Origin: Pseudarthrobacter sp. MM222
GTDB lineage: Bacteria > Actinomycetota > Actinomycetes > Actinomycetales > Micrococcaceae
Direction of reading: 5' to 3'
DNA: 64,000 nucleotides
Assembly: GCF_947090775.1 (NCBI RefSeq)
Contig: NZ_OX352321.1
Span: forward strand, 2,542,001 to 2,606,000
Both the position numbers and the translations under genes were made by a program. The notes under the pieces are model-generated. The model did no database searches. It saw only the letters and a program-made list of their open reading frames with translations, and had not been told where the DNA came from. Positions within the stretch are counted from its first letter, which is position 1. The number at the start of each line of letters is the position of its first letter. Below, piece after piece: positions 47,383 through 57,000 of the stretch.

Positions 47383-48783
47383 CTAGCCGGCGAGGCCGGT
47401 GATGATCAGCGTGATGCCGGCGATCAGGGCGAGGATACCCAGGGCCAGCACGCCCAGCTGCAGCATTCGGAGGCGGCGGGCCCGATCGAGGCCGGCCGTG
47501 GCCGCGTCGAGGGGATCGAGGCCATAGGCGGAGTTTGCAGCCACCGGGGTCCTCCCGGCGAACTCTTCTTCCGACTCCGGCGCCACGGCGGGCCGCACCG
47601 CGGGACTGGTGCGCGTGGCGGGGCCCTTGGCGGCGGCTTCGGCGCGGGCAAGCACACCGGCACGGCCGGTCGCCGGAACCGAGCGTTGCCGGGACGACCC
47701 GGGACGGCGGCTGCCGGACTTCCGGGGGTCTTCCACCCGGGGGCCCGGGTTGGTGACGACCGGAACGTACGACGTGGCAGGGCGCTTCATGACAGGCCGC
47801 TCCACGCCGGGGACTTGCTCAAATTCCAAAGGGGTGACCATGGCCAGGTTGCTCGCGGTCGAGGGGTCATTCCGCGGCGGCGCAGGCGGGTTGTTTTGTT
47901 CGGCCAGCTTCTGCTTCGCGGCGGCACGCCGGTTCAGCACCGCGGCCCGTTCGGCCAGCGCGATCTGCTCGGCCAGGACGTCAGGATCGACGGCGTCGGG
48001 GTCGTTGGCCGCGATGTGTTCCATCTTGGCCAGCTGGTTGTGCGCCTGCTGGGCCAGCAGTTCGCGGGCGGCGAGGGCCTGCTCGACGGTCATCCCGTCG
48101 GGCAGCTGGCCGCCGGGGCCGGGAGCGCCGGTGTCCGGGCCCGGGGCGGTTCCCTTCGGGCCGCTGGCGGGAGCCGGAGCGGCCTTGCCGGCGGCGTTTT
48201 CCTTGGAGTCCTTACCGGGGGCCGATACCTTGGCTGCCGGGTCCTTCGGTGCCGGGCCCTTGCCGGGAGCAGAGGTGCCGGCGGGCTTCGCCCCCGGCTT
48301 GGCGCCCGGCTGGCCCACCACCGGGTTGGCGCGGGTCCGCGGCGACGCGGGAACGATCAGGTTGGCCGACGTGGCCGGGGCGGTTTCCGCCGCCAGCTGC
48401 AGAAGCCTCAACTGGCGCCGGGTGGGCGGACCGCCGGCTGCGAGCTGGCCTTCTTTTTCGGCCAGTTCCTTGATTGTGCGGAGCGCAGCCCGGTCCCGCG
48501 CGCGGACCTGCGAGGACCGTTGGGTCCCGGCCGGCGTGCGCACGGAATCTACCGGCCCGTCAGCCACCCGTCGGCTGCGTCCGGTGATTTCTGCGGCGGT
48601 GGGTTCGCCCGGATCCGCCTGGGCTGCCGGCTTGGCGGCCGCAGCCTTCGGGGCCGCCGGGTTTGAGGCAGGACCAACCGCGCCGGGAGCCGCGGTACCG
48701 GACTCCTGGCCCGCTTCCAGGCGTTCATCCCGAGCCTGTCGCAATTCGCGGCGGCTGCGGACGGGTGGCTGTTCCTGACTCAT
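47383..48783 (-). CDS. Ala/Pro-rich protein with C-terminal membrane anchor
   Basis: 466 aa. Most of the chain is low complexity (Ala, Pro, Gly, Lys), with a basic coiled-coil stretch (AEQIALAERAAVLNRRAAAKQKLAEQ). A final span, LGVLALGILALIAGITLIITGL, ends at the last residue, a tail-anchor layout. No enzymatic motif is present. It sits 7 nt after nadD and is part of the nadD-rsfS cluster, possibly an envelope or division-associated protein. Function unknown. Confidence 0.65.
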   Translation of the reverse strand: MSQEQPPVRSRRELRQARDERLEAGQESGTAAPGAVGPASNPAAPKAAAAKPAAQADPGEPTAAEITGRSRRVADGPVDSVRTPAGTQRSSQVRARDRAALRTIKELAEKEGQLAAGGPPTRRQLRLLQLAAETAPATSANLIVPASPRTRANPVVGQPGAKPGAKPAGTSAPGKGPAPKDPAAKVSAPGKDSKENAAGKAAPAPASGPKGTAPGPDTGAPGPGGQLPDGMTVEQALAARELLAQQAHNQLAKMEHIAANDPDAVDPDVLAEQIALAERAAVLNRRAAAKQKLAEQNNPPAPPRNDPSTASNLAMVTPLEFEQVPGVERPVMKRPATSYVPVVTNPGPRVEDPRKSGSRRPGSSRQRSVPATGRAGVLARAEAAAKGPATRTSPAVRPAVAPESEEEFAGRTPVAANSAYGLDPLDAATAGLDRARRLRMLQLGVLALGILALIAGITLIITGLAG

Positions 48784-48790
48784 TCCAAAC

Positions 48791-49489
48791 TCACTCAGTG
48801 CTGGCTGGTTGGCTTATTTCGGCGGACCGCATGTACCGGGCCGCTTCGTTCTCTGCTTCAATTCCCGATGCGTGGTCCACGGGGTCAGGGTCGCCGTCGT
48901 ACAGTCCGTACTTCGCGATGTACTGGACCACACCGTCGGGCACGAGGTACCAGACGGGGTTGCCGGCAGCCACGCGGGCGCGGCAGTCCGTGGAGGAGAT
49001 TGCCATGGCCGGGACTTCGAGCAGGCTGACGTCCTTGCGTCCCATGCCGTCCAGCACGTGTCCGGGCCGGGTGACCCCGACAAAGTGCGCCAGGGACCAG
49101 AGCTCGTCGATGTCTTTCCAGGACAGGATCTGGGCCAGGGCGTCCGCGCCGGTGATGAAGAACAGATCGGCGTCGGGCCGCAGGGTGCGCAGGTCACGCA
49201 GCGTGTCAATGGTGTAGGTCGGCCCCGGCCGGTCCACGTCCACCCGGCTGACGGTGAACCGGGGGTTAGAGGCCGTGGCGATGACGGTCATGAGGTACCG
49301 GTGCTCCGCCTCGCTGACCTTCTTGCTCATCTTTTGCCACGGCTGGCCGGTGGGCACAAACACCACTTCGTCCAGATCGAACTCCGCCGCAACCTCACTG
49401 GCTGCGACAAGGTGTCCGTGGTGGATGGGGTCGAATGTGCCGCCCATTACCCCTAGACGCACGCGGCGCTTCGCGCCGTGCTGCTTCAT
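48791..49489 (-). CDS. nadD: Nicotinate-nucleotide adenylyltransferase
   Basis: 232 aa. The nucleotidyltransferase signature [18 protein letters not shown] is at about 13-30; [22 protein letters not shown] and the closing [22 protein letters not shown] (ISSTxIR region) follow. It makes NaAD from NaMN and ATP. An acidic C-terminal tail of about 35 residues extends beyond the usual end. It lies between the membrane protein at 49503 and the 466-aa gene. Confidence 0.95.
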   Translation of the reverse strand: MKQHGAKRRVRLGVMGGTFDPIHHGHLVAASEVAAEFDLDEVVFVPTGQPWQKMSKKVSEAEHRYLMTVIATASNPRFTVSRVDVDRPGPTYTIDTLRDLRTLRPDADLFFITGADALAQILSWKDIDELWSLAHFVGVTRPGHVLDGMGRKDVSLLEVPAMAISSTDCRARVAAGNPVWYLVPDGVVQYIAKYGLYDGDPDPVDHASGIEAENEAARYMRSAEISQPASTE

Positions 49490-49502
49490 GGTGGCGGAAA
49501 TA

Positions 49503-49742
49503 TTAGTGGCCCTGGCCGTGATCGTGCTTGTTCGGGTGCTGGCGGTGCGGATCCGAGTGCTCCTCGACGGCCTCGTGGCGCCTGCCCAAGTTGGAGTAGG
49601 ACAGCGTGATGAACATCATGAGGAGGAGGATCGCGAAAATCGAGACCCCGAAGACCCACGGCTCGGCCCAGAGCGGCGCGAGTTCCTCGTGGCCGGATTC
49701 GCCGGCGGCGGCGACAATTGTGGCGATCTGCTGCGACAGCAT
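49503..49742 (-). CDS. Small single-span membrane protein with His-rich tail
   Basis: 79 aa from the ATG at 49742 (AGGGGAGAAC upstream). A short exterior region is followed by a hydrophobic segment, [24 protein letters not shown] charged tail rich in His and Glu ([26 protein letters not shown]) follows, perhaps metal-binding. It sits 80 nt downstream of proA and 13 nt before nadD. This small protein is common at this locus in related genomes; function unknown. Confidence 0.75.
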   Translation of the reverse strand: MLSQQIATIVAAAGESGHEELAPLWAEPWVFGVSIFAILLLMMFITLSYSNLGRRHEAVEEHSDPHRQHPNKHDHGQGH

Positions 49743-49822
49743 GTTCTCCCCTAGTGACTTCAAGATTTTTCGACGGCGGTTGACCCCGCCGTTCCGGACT
49801 TCTGTTCCATGTTACAGCGTTG

Positions 49823-51220
49823 CTAGGCCCTGATCTGGCCCTCGCCCTGGACGATCCACTTCGTGGTGGTCAGTTCAGTGAGTCCCATCGGGCCCCGGGC
49901 GTGCAGCTTCTGGGTCGAGATGCCCACCTCGGCGCCCAGGCCCAGTTCACCGCCGTCGGTGAACCGTGTGGAGGCATTCACGATCACGGCGGCCGAATCG
50001 ACCTCGGCGATGAACCGCTCGGCGTTGGCGAGGTCGTTGGTCAGGATGGCCTCAGTATGCCCGGTCGACCAGGTGCGGATGTGCCGGACGGCGTCCTCCA
50101 GGCTGTCCACCATGGCCACGGCGAGGTCCAGGTCCATGTACTCGGTGGCCCAGTCCTCCTCGGTCGCGGGGACGGACTCGACGGACGCCGGCAGCGCCGC
50201 ACGGACCCGCTCGTCCGTATGCAGGGTCACGCCGGCGGCGCGCAGGGCGGCGGCGACGGCGGGCAGCACGGTGGAGCCGGAGTGGACCAGCAGGGTTTCC
50301 ACGGTGTTGCAGACGCTGGGACGCTGGGTCTTGGCGTTCAGCAGGATTTCCACGGCCATCTCCTCGTTGGCGGAGGCGTCGAGGAAGATGTGGACGTTGC
50401 CCTCCCCCGTCTCGATGACCGGCACCGCGGCGTTCCTCACGACGGACTGGATCAGGTCGCGGCCGCCGCGGGGTATCAGGACATCCACCCGGCCGCGGGC
50501 ACGCATCAGGACGTTTGCGCCTTCGCGGCCGTACTGGTCCACGGTCTGCACGGCGTCGGCGGGCAGGCCCACTGACTCCAGCGCGTCGCGGAGGATGGTG
50601 ACCAGGGCGGCGTTCGTGGCGGCAGCGGCGGTCCCGCCGCGCAGGATGACGGCGTTGCCGCTCTTGAGGCCCAGCCCGGCGATGTCAACGGTGACGTTGG
50701 GCCGCGCCTCGTAGATGGCGGCGACGACGCCCATCGGCACGTTGATCTGGCGCAGCCGCAGCCCGTTGGGGAGGGTCTGGCCGCGCACCACGTTCCCCAC
50801 CGGATCGGGAAGCGTGGCGAGGTTTTCCAGGGCGCCGGCCAGGGCTTTGATCCGGGCGTCCGTGAGCGTGAGCCGGTCCAGCATGGCCGCGGACGTGCCG
50901 TTGGCCCGTCCCGCGGAAACGTCCTTAGCGTTGGCGCTGAGGATCTGGCGGCTGCCCTCGAGCAGCGCGGCGGCAATCGCCCGCAGGCCCCGGTCCTTCC
51001 AGGCGCGGTTCGCGCCGGCCATCCGGCGGGCGGCGTGGCGGGAGCGGTCGGCAATGGCGTGGACGGCGGCCTCCACGTCGGCTTCCCCGGGTGCTTCCGC
51101 GGCCTCCGGGGAAGCCGGGGTGGCGCGGACGCCTTGCGACGGCCCATCCGCAGGGATCAGACCGTCGGCAATCAGCTTGTCGGCGAGCACGGCAGAGCGG
51201 GGAGTCAGGGCCTCAGTCAT
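49823..51220 (-). CDS. proA: Glutamate-5-semialdehyde dehydrogenase
   Basis: 465 aa. The N-terminal ~45 residues are an Ala-rich extension, and the domain starts at [15 protein letters not shown]. Landmarks are [48 protein letters not shown] and the catalytic Cys in [16 protein letters not shown]. It reduces gamma-glutamyl phosphate in proline synthesis. It follows proB by 26 nt. Confidence 0.96.
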   Translation of the reverse strand: MTEALTPRSAVLADKLIADGLIPADGPSQGVRATPASPEAAEAPGEADVEAAVHAIADRSRHAARRMAGANRAWKDRGLRAIAAALLEGSRQILSANAKDVSAGRANGTSAAMLDRLTLTDARIKALAGALENLATLPDPVGNVVRGQTLPNGLRLRQINVPMGVVAAIYEARPNVTVDIAGLGLKSGNAVILRGGTAAAATNAALVTILRDALESVGLPADAVQTVDQYGREGANVLMRARGRVDVLIPRGGRDLIQSVVRNAAVPVIETGEGNVHIFLDASANEEMAVEILLNAKTQRPSVCNTVETLLVHSGSTVLPAVAAALRAAGVTLHTDERVRAALPASVESVPATEEDWATEYMDLDLAVAMVDSLEDAVRHIRTWSTGHTEAILTNDLANAERFIAEVDSAAVIVNASTRFTDGGELGLGAEVGISTQKLHARGPMGLTELTTTKWIVQGEGQIRA

Positions 51221-51246
51221 GCCACCAGTTTAGGCGAGCGGCAGGC

Positions 51247-52488
51247 TTAGACCAGCACCAGGTCGTCAACATGAACAACGACGCGGTCATATCCGCGGCC
51301 GAGGGCCTTGCCGAGTTCCTTGGTGGACCGGCCCAGCATCTGGGGCAGCTCGTCCGAGGCGTAGTTGACCAGCCCGCGGGCGATCACGATGCCGTCCGCC
51401 GAGACCATCTCCACCGCGTCACCGGCTTCAAAGGAGCCGCGGACGGCGGTGATGCCGGCCGGCAGCAGCGAGGTGCGGCGGTCGCGCACGGCCCGGACGG
51501 CGCCGTCGTCGAGCACAAGGCTGCCTTCCACGGACGCCAGGTGCGCCAGCCACAGCAGCCGGATGGGCTTCCGGGAGCCGTTGACCGAGAACCAGGTCCC
51601 CACGTCCTCTCCGGCCAGAGCGGCGGCGGCGTTTCCGGTGGATGTGACGAGGGCGTGGATTCCGGAGCCGGCGGCGATCATCGCCGCTTCCACCTTGGTG
51701 ACCATTCCCCCGGTCCCGACGCCGGCCTTGCCGGTGCTGCCGATGGAGACGCCGTCGAGGTCGTGCGGGCCCGTGACGTGCGGGATCCGCTGGGCGCCGT
51801 GCGAGGGCGGCCCGTCGTAGAGGGAGTCGACGTCGGAGAGCAGCACCAGGGCGTCGGCGCGGACCAGGTGCGCCACGAGGGCCGCCAGCCTGTCGTTGTC
51901 GCCAAAGCGGATCTCGTGCGTGGCGACGGTGTCGTTTTCGTTGACCACCGGCACGACGCCGAGGTTCAGCAGCCGGTCCAGGGCGCGGAAGGCGTTGGTG
52001 TGTTGGCTGCGGCGCATGAAGTCTTCGGCGGTCAGGAGCACCTGGCTGACGGTGACGCCGTGGGCACCAAAGGCGTGCGTGTAACGGGCCATCAGCAGGC
52101 CCTGGCCCACGCTCGCGGCGGCCTGCTGGGTGGCGAGGTCGCGGGGACGCTTCTCGAGCCCGAGCGGGGCCAGTCCGGCGGCGATGGCACCGGAGGACAC
52201 CAGGATGATCTCGGCGCCTTCGTTCCGCTTGTGCGCCAGCGCATCGGCGAGACCGGTCAGTGCCTCCTCCGAGATGCCGCCCTTGATGCTGGTCAGGGAG
52301 GAAGAACCGACCTTGACCACGATCCGGCGGGCGCCGGAGAGCGCGGAGCGGTCCGGTGCGGCGTGGTGCGGGACGGAAAGGGCCGGCGTGGTTATGGCCG
52401 TGGCTGAATGGGCCGGCGCCGATCCCACCGGAACCGGAGGTTCAACACTGCCGGCCGCACCGGGCACGATGACGGTTTTACTCGTCAT
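51247..52488 (-). CDS. proB: Glutamate 5-kinase
   Basis: 413 aa from the ATG at 52488, which overlaps the end of obg by 11 nt (the obg TAA lies inside ATGACGAGTAAA). The kinase core begins [14 protein letters not shown]; later [28 protein letters not shown] and [12 protein letters not shown] are the amino-acid kinase motifs. The C-terminal PUA domain ([14 protein letters not shown]...) closes the protein. First step of proline biosynthesis; coupled to obg and proA. Confidence 0.95.
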   Translation of the reverse strand: MTSKTVIVPGAAGSVEPPVPVGSAPAHSATAITTPALSVPHHAAPDRSALSGARRIVVKVGSSSLTSIKGGISEEALTGLADALAHKRNEGAEIILVSSGAIAAGLAPLGLEKRPRDLATQQAAASVGQGLLMARYTHAFGAHGVTVSQVLLTAEDFMRRSQHTNAFRALDRLLNLGVVPVVNENDTVATHEIRFGDNDRLAALVAHLVRADALVLLSDVDSLYDGPPSHGAQRIPHVTGPHDLDGVSIGSTGKAGVGTGGMVTKVEAAMIAAGSGIHALVTSTGNAAAALAGEDVGTWFSVNGSRKPIRLLWLAHLASVEGSLVLDDGAVRAVRDRRTSLLPAGITAVRGSFEAGDAVEMVSADGIVIARGLVNYASDELPQMLGRSTKELGKALGRGYDRVVVHVDDLVLV

Positions 52489-54067
52489 CTGCTGTGCCCA
52501 GTCCACTCTCCTTGACCGGCTTGACGGCCCGGCGTCCGCTGACGGATTCAGTCCAGATGCCGGCCTTGCGCTCGGCTTCGAGCTCGGCGCGGGCGGCGGC
52601 CTTGGCCTCGCGGCGTTCGACCTGCTCGTCGCGCTTCTGCCCACGGGTGGGGCGGTCGCCGATGTCGGCGAAACGCACGTCGGTGCCGCGCGGGGAGGCC
52701 AGCAGTTCGGCGCCGGCCATCATGGTGGGCTCCCAGTCGAAGACGACGCCGTCGTCCTCGCCAATGACCACCGTGTCGCCGGGCTTGGCGCCCTGCTTGA
52801 ACAGTTCATTTTCGACGCCGAGCTTGGCGAGGCGGTCCGCGAGGTAGCCGATGGCTTCCTCGTTGGTGAAGTCGGTCTGCTTCACCCAGCGCACGGGCTT
52901 GTCGCCGAGCACGCGGAAGAGTGGTTCCAGGTTCTTCTCTTCGCGGCGGATCTTGAAACCGGATTCGTTGACGGCACGGGGCTTGAGGACCGGGGCGTGG
53001 ACCTTGGGCGGGGCCGCGGCGAGCTCGTCGCGGGCGGCCTGAACGATTTCAGCCATGGCAAAGCCGAGCTGGCGGAGTCCCTCGTGGCTCGTGGCGGAGA
53101 TCTCGAAGACCTTGTAGCCGCGGGACTCGAGTTCCGGGCGGACGAACTCGGCCATGTCCTTGCCGTCGGGCAGGTCCACCTTGTTCAGGGCCACCAGGCG
53201 GGGACGGTGGTTCAGCGGCACGACTTCGCCGTCGGATCCGGCGAAGCTCATGTCCACCGCGTACTTCTCGAGTTCGGCTTCGATGACCGCGAGGTCGGAG
53301 AGCGGGTCGCGGTCCGATTCAAGCGTTCCGCAGTCCAGCACGTGCACGAGGGCGGCGCAGCGCTCGACGTGGCGCAGGAAGTAGTGGCCCAGTCCCTTGC
53401 CTTCGCTGGCACCTTCAATCAGGCCCGGGACGTCGGCGATGGTGAAGCGGACGTCGCCGGCCTGGACGACGCCGAGGTTCGGGATCAGGGTGGTGAACGG
53501 GTAGTCGGCGATCTTCGGCCGGGCAGCCGACATCGCGGCGATCAGGCTGGACTTGCCGGCGGAGGGGAAGCCGACCAGGGCGATGTCCGCGATGGACTTC
53601 AGCTCCAGGACGACGTCGCTGGATTCGCCTTCGATACCCAGCAGCGCGAAGCCGGGGGCGCGTCGCTTCTGGGAGGAGAGCGAGGCGTTGCCGAGGCCGC
53701 CGATGCCGCCGGCGGCCGCGATGTATTCGGCGCCTTCGCCCACGAGGTCGGCGAGGACCTTGCCGTCCTTGGACTTCACCACGGTGCCCTCGGGCACCGG
53801 GAGGATGAGGGTTTCGCCGTTCTTGCCGCCGCGCCAGTCGCCCATGCCGGGTCCGCCGTTGGTGGCGTGCCGGTGCGGGGCGTGGTGGTAGTCGAGCAGG
53901 GTGGTGGTCTGCGGGTCAACACGGAGGATGACGTCGCCGCCGTTGCCGCCGTTGCCGCCGTCGGGACCGCCCAGTGGCTTGAACTTCTCGCGGTGGACGG
54001 AGACACAGCCGTGGCCGCCGGTACCGCCGGATACGTGCAGTACTACCCGGTCTACAAAGCTCGCCAC
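52478..54067 (-). CDS. obg: Obg-family GTPase
   Basis: 529 aa from the GTG at 54067 (GAGGAGATCCAC upstream). The glycine-rich Obg fold ([31 protein letters not shown]) is at the N-terminus. The G domain has [10 protein letters not shown] (P-loop), [16 protein letters not shown] (switch) and [10 protein letters not shown]. The C-terminal OCT domain includes [27 protein letters not shown]. Assembly factor for the 50S subunit; fits the rplU-rpmA-obg cluster. Confidence 0.97.
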   Translation of the reverse strand: MASFVDRVVLHVSGGTGGHGCVSVHREKFKPLGGPDGGNGGNGGDVILRVDPQTTTLLDYHHAPHRHATNGGPGMGDWRGGKNGETLILPVPEGTVVKSKDGKVLADLVGEGAEYIAAAGGIGGLGNASLSSQKRRAPGFALLGIEGESSDVVLELKSIADIALVGFPSAGKSSLIAAMSAARPKIADYPFTTLIPNLGVVQAGDVRFTIADVPGLIEGASEGKGLGHYFLRHVERCAALVHVLDCGTLESDRDPLSDLAVIEAELEKYAVDMSFAGSDGEVVPLNHRPRLVALNKVDLPDGKDMAEFVRPELESRGYKVFEISATSHEGLRQLGFAMAEIVQAARDELAAAPPKVHAPVLKPRAVNESGFKIRREEKNLEPLFRVLGDKPVRWVKQTDFTNEEAIGYLADRLAKLGVENELFKQGAKPGDTVVIGEDDGVVFDWEPTMMAGAELLASPRGTDVRFADIGDRPTRGQKRDEQVERREAKAAARAELEAERKAGIWTESVSGRRAVKPVKESGLGTADDE

Positions 54068-54183
54068 GTGGATCTCCTCAGTGCTGTTCCCTGGACCCGC
54101 AATGGGGCCCAAGATGATTGTAATGCGGAAAAACACCGGTGGAGCGGACCAAATGGCCCGCTCCACCGATTTAGAACTTGTTG

Positions 54184-54447
54184 TTACTCTGCAGCTGCAG
54201 CAGCCACGATGTTCACAACGCGACGACCACGGCGGGTGCCGAACTCGACTGCACCGGGGGTCAGGGCGAACAGGGTGTCGTCCCCGCCACGGCCAACGCC
54301 GGCGCCCGGGTGGAAGTGGGTGCCGCGCTGGCGGACGATGATCTCGCCTGCGGAAACGACCTGGCCACCGAAGCGCTTCACGCCGAGGTACTGGGCGTTG
54401 GAGTCACGACCGTTGCGAGTGGAACTCGCGCCTTTTTTATGTGCCAT
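54184..54447 (-). CDS. rpmA: 50S ribosomal protein L27
   Basis: 87 aa. Starts [36 protein letters not shown] and continues [16 protein letters not shown], the L27 signature. Sits between rplU and obg (61 nt after L21, 116 nt before obg), the standard order. The Ala-rich C-terminus is short. Confidence 0.98.
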   Translation of the reverse strand: MAHKKGASSTRNGRDSNAQYLGVKRFGGQVVSAGEIIVRQRGTHFHPGAGVGRGGDDTLFALTPGAVEFGTRRGRRVVNIVAAAAAE

Positions 54448-54508
54448 TTGAAATGCCTGCCTTCAAAAATTCTGGGGAATCTGCTGGAACCTGAACAGTA
54501 ACGAAGAG

Positions 54509-54829
54509 TTACTTGATACCGGTGATCTTGACCTTGGTCAATTCCTGACGGTGACCCTGGCGCTTCTTGTAACCGGTCTTGTTCTTGAACTTCTGGATGA
54601 CGATCTTCGGACCACGAAGGTCTTCGAGGATCTCAGCCGTAACCGTTACCTTGGCCAGGTCCGCAGCAGCAGAGGTGATCTTGTCACCGTCTACCAGGAG
54701 CAGTGCGGGCAACTCAAAGGTGCTGCCGGCTCCACCGGGGACGCGGTTCAGGGTAACGAAGTCTCCAACGGAAACCTTCTCTTGGCGGCCGCCTGCGCGG
54801 ACAATCGCGTACACCACTGGGGAACTCAC
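54509..54829 (-). CDS. rplU: 50S ribosomal protein L21
   Basis: 106 aa from the GTG at 54829. [25 protein letters not shown] and the final [29 protein letters not shown] are the L21 hallmarks. First gene of rplU-rpmA-obg; the promoter must lie in the 330-bp gap upstream. Confidence 0.97.
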   Translation of the reverse strand: MSSPVVYAIVRAGGRQEKVSVGDFVTLNRVPGGAGSTFELPALLLVDGDKITSAAADLAKVTVTAEILEDLRGPKIVIQKFKNKTGYKKRQGHRQELTKVKITGIK

Positions 54830-55162
54830 TTCTCTCGACGTTTATTACTAGATTTGCGTGCGGAACCTGGTCCAAGTTGTTTGGCTGGCTCACGCTGTGC
54901 CTCAACGCCGGTGGGTTTCCCGGGGGAACCCATGAGCTATCCCGTGGTCAAATCCGAAATCGGATTGTCCTCAAGGTCATAACCCAAGTGTTGGCGTAAG
55001 CACCGAAGATCTAGACTACGCTAATTTTGCCTTCGGCCGCAAACGAGGCTGGCTCCGGCGGGCCATGCGTGGTGGACTTCACTCCATCAAGAACAGAGCG
55101 ATCCTGCAACGACTTCCGGAACCGTGCCCCACCATCGTACAGGCTGGCCGGGCCCCCGCCGG
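54830..55162. other. Leader and promoter gap of the rplU operon
   Basis: About 330 nt between thiD (ends 55163) and rplU on the minus strand. No reading frame stands out. It should hold the rplU promoter and 5' UTR; A/T-rich patches such as gcgtaagcaccgaagatctag near 54990-55020 are candidate promoter DNA. No hairpin strong enough to call. Confidence 0.4.
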
Positions 55163-56794
55163 TCAAGCATGCAGTCTCGGCGCGTCGAAGAAGGCGACTT
55201 CGTAACGGGCCGACTGCCGGAAAGCCAGCTCCATGGCGTCCCGTTCGCCGGCCGAGGCGCGGCGCGCCGCGTCATCCGTGATGCCGATGGCCTGCCGCGT
55301 GGCCGCGGCGAAGTCCTCGTCGGCATAGGTCCGCAGCCAGTCGGCGTAGGGGTGCGCTGCGGCGGCGCCGGCCGCCAGAAACTTCCCGTGGAGTTCCGCG
55401 CCGACCTCGGCGTAGAGCCAGAAGCACGGCAGGGCGGCCGCGACCAGCACCCCGTAGCTGCCGGCGACGGAGGACGCCAGCAGGTGGTCCACATAGGACT
55501 TCGTCACCGGGCCGAGAGTTCCCTCCACGGTCCGGGTGCTGAGCCAGCTCCGGTGCAGCTCGGATTCGACTTCCAGGCACTGCTGCGCGGAGCGGGCCCA
55601 GAAGAGCTGTTCGGCTTCGGAGGGTGCGAGTGCGGCCGCCCGCGCCAGCACCCGCGAGTAGCCATTGAGGTAGAGGGCGTCCTGGGCCAGATAGTAGGCG
55701 AACTCCCGCTCGGGGAGCGTGCCGTCCGCCAGCCCCCGAATGAAGTCCAGGCCGTAGATCTCGTCGAGGTCCTGCGCCGCGCCCGCCCCGAGGGCAGCGA
55801 CGAACTCGCCCTTGGCCGGAACCCGGGTGTCCGCGGGACCCTGATCGAGGCGGTGGCCCGCGGTCAGGTGCTGGACGTGGTGGAAATGGTGCACCGGGCC
55901 GTTGCCGGTGCCGACATCCAGGTGCTCCGAGTCGCGCAGCGCACCTTCGAGCCAGGGCTTGACCTCGCGCAGCGCGGCTTCCCAGTCCCCCACGCGGGCC
56001 TGCACTGTTGCCAGCGCCGAGGACAGCGAGCATCCGGTGCCGTGGCTGTTGCTTGTGGGAACGCGTCGGCCCTGCACCACGACTGTCTCCTGGCCCAGCA
56101 ATCCCCCGGTGTTGACGAGCGCATCCGGGCAGCCGCCGCCGGCCTCACTGCCCGCGCCGGCCTCACTGCCCGCGCCGGATTCGCTGCCGGCGCCGCCGTC
56201 GAGATGACCGCCCTTCACCAGGACCGTGGTGCCGGTCTGGGCGGCGAGCCGTTTGCCCTGAGCCAGGGCCTCGGCCCAGTCGGCCGCGACCGGCTCCCGG
56301 AGCAGCAGGGCGAGTTCCGCGAGGTTGGGCGTGACGAGGTCCGCGAGGGGAAGAAGCGCGTGCAGGGCGGCCTCGGCTGTCTCGGCGAGCAGCCGGTCCC
56401 CGCTGGTGGCCACCATGACGGGGTCCAGGACGACGATGCCGGGACGGGCCTGCTCCAGCCAGCGTCGGACGGCATCGATCACGGAGGCGTCGCCGAGCAT
56501 GCCGATTTTGACGGCGTCGATGCCGATGTCCGCGCTCACGGCGTCCAGCTGGGCCGTCAGGAAGGCGGCCGGTGGAACATGGACGGCCTGGACGCCGCGG
56601 GTGTTCTGGGCCGTGAGGGCGGTGATCGCGGCCATGCCGTACCCGCCATGGGCGGCAATGCTTTTCAGGTCCGCCTGGATGCCCGCGCCGCCGGACGGGT
56701 CGGAACCGGCGATGGCCAGCACCCGGGGAATCCGTGGCGGGGCGGTGCGCGGAGCGGGGGGCAGAAATGCGGATGGAAGGACAGCTGTTGCCAC
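55163..56794 (-). CDS. thiD: Bifunctional hydroxymethylpyrimidine kinase / TenA-type thiaminase II (ThiD-TenA)
   Basis: 543 aa from the GTG at 56794, which sits nine nt after GAAGGG; an ATG at 56803 overlaps the conserved 3' end of the riboswitch and is less likely. The ThiD half has RVLAIAGSDPSGGAGIQADLKSI, VKIGML, LDPVMVATSG and SHGTGCSLSSALA. The TenA half begins near residue 320 with FIRGLADGTLPEREFAYYLAQDALYL and ends with the tail glutamate region. ThiD phosphorylates HMP; TenA salvages aminopyrimidines. A Gly/Ser/Glu/Ala repeat interrupts ThiD (see 56141-56194). Confidence 0.93.
   Translation of the reverse strand: MATAVLPSAFLPPAPRTAPPRIPRVLAIAGSDPSGGAGIQADLKSIAAHGGYGMAAITALTAQNTRGVQAVHVPPAAFLTAQLDAVSADIGIDAVKIGMLGDASVIDAVRRWLEQARPGIVVLDPVMVATSGDRLLAETAEAALHALLPLADLVTPNLAELALLLREPVAADWAEALAQGKRLAAQTGTTVLVKGGHLDGGAGSESGAGSEAGAGSEAGGGCPDALVNTGGLLGQETVVVQGRRVPTSNSHGTGCSLSSALATVQARVGDWEAALREVKPWLEGALRDSEHLDVGTGNGPVHHFHHVQHLTAGHRLDQGPADTRVPAKGEFVAALGAGAAQDLDEIYGLDFIRGLADGTLPEREFAYYLAQDALYLNGYSRVLARAAALAPSEAEQLFWARSAQQCLEVESELHRSWLSTRTVEGTLGPVTKSYVDHLLASSVAGSYGVLVAAALPCFWLYAEVGAELHGKFLAAGAAAAHPYADWLRTYADEDFAAATRQAIGITDDAARRASAGERDAMELAFRQSARYEVAFFDAPRLHA
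56141..56194. repeat. 18-bp tandem repeat in the thiD coding region
   Basis: Three consecutive 18-bp units (two perfect, one diverged) in frame; they encode a GAGSEA-type linker between GGHLDGG and the CPDALVNTG segment of ThiD. Expected to lie in a surface loop; length may vary between strains. Confidence 0.75.
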
Positions 56795-56802
56795 GAGAGA
56801 CA

Positions 56803-56885
56803 TCCCTTCGCCGGTGCTAACCGGACAGGTTCAACGGGTCTGGATCTCAGCCGGCTCGTTGCGCGGCACCCCGTGTCAGTGCTCC
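56803..56885 (-). ncRNA. TPP riboswitch (THI element)
   Basis: Read on the minus strand: acggggtgcc, then ggctgagatc, acccgttgaacctg and tagcaccggcgaaggga, in order and spacing of the THI box. The 3' end overlaps the ribosome-binding region of thiD, so TPP binding should block translation. Together with the ThiD-TenA product this marks thiamin-repressed salvage. Confidence 0.93.
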
Positions 56886-56911
56886 AGCCTAGCCGCACTG
56901 CTTAACGGACG

Positions 56912-56966
56912 GCGGGTGCGGCCCGAACCTCGGCGAATTGCTACGCCGGGTCCGGACCGCACCCGC
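56912..56966 (-). terminator. Terminator-like hairpin after the Rne/Rng gene
   Basis: gcgggtgcgg (56912-56921) pairs with ccgcacccgc (56957-56966) with further pairing inside. It lies 35-90 nt after the Rne stop on the minus strand, next to the TPP riboswitch of thiD. Confidence 0.55.
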
Positions 56967-57000
56967 GGCCATACTGGATTATTTTGGTGGGGCTCCGGGG

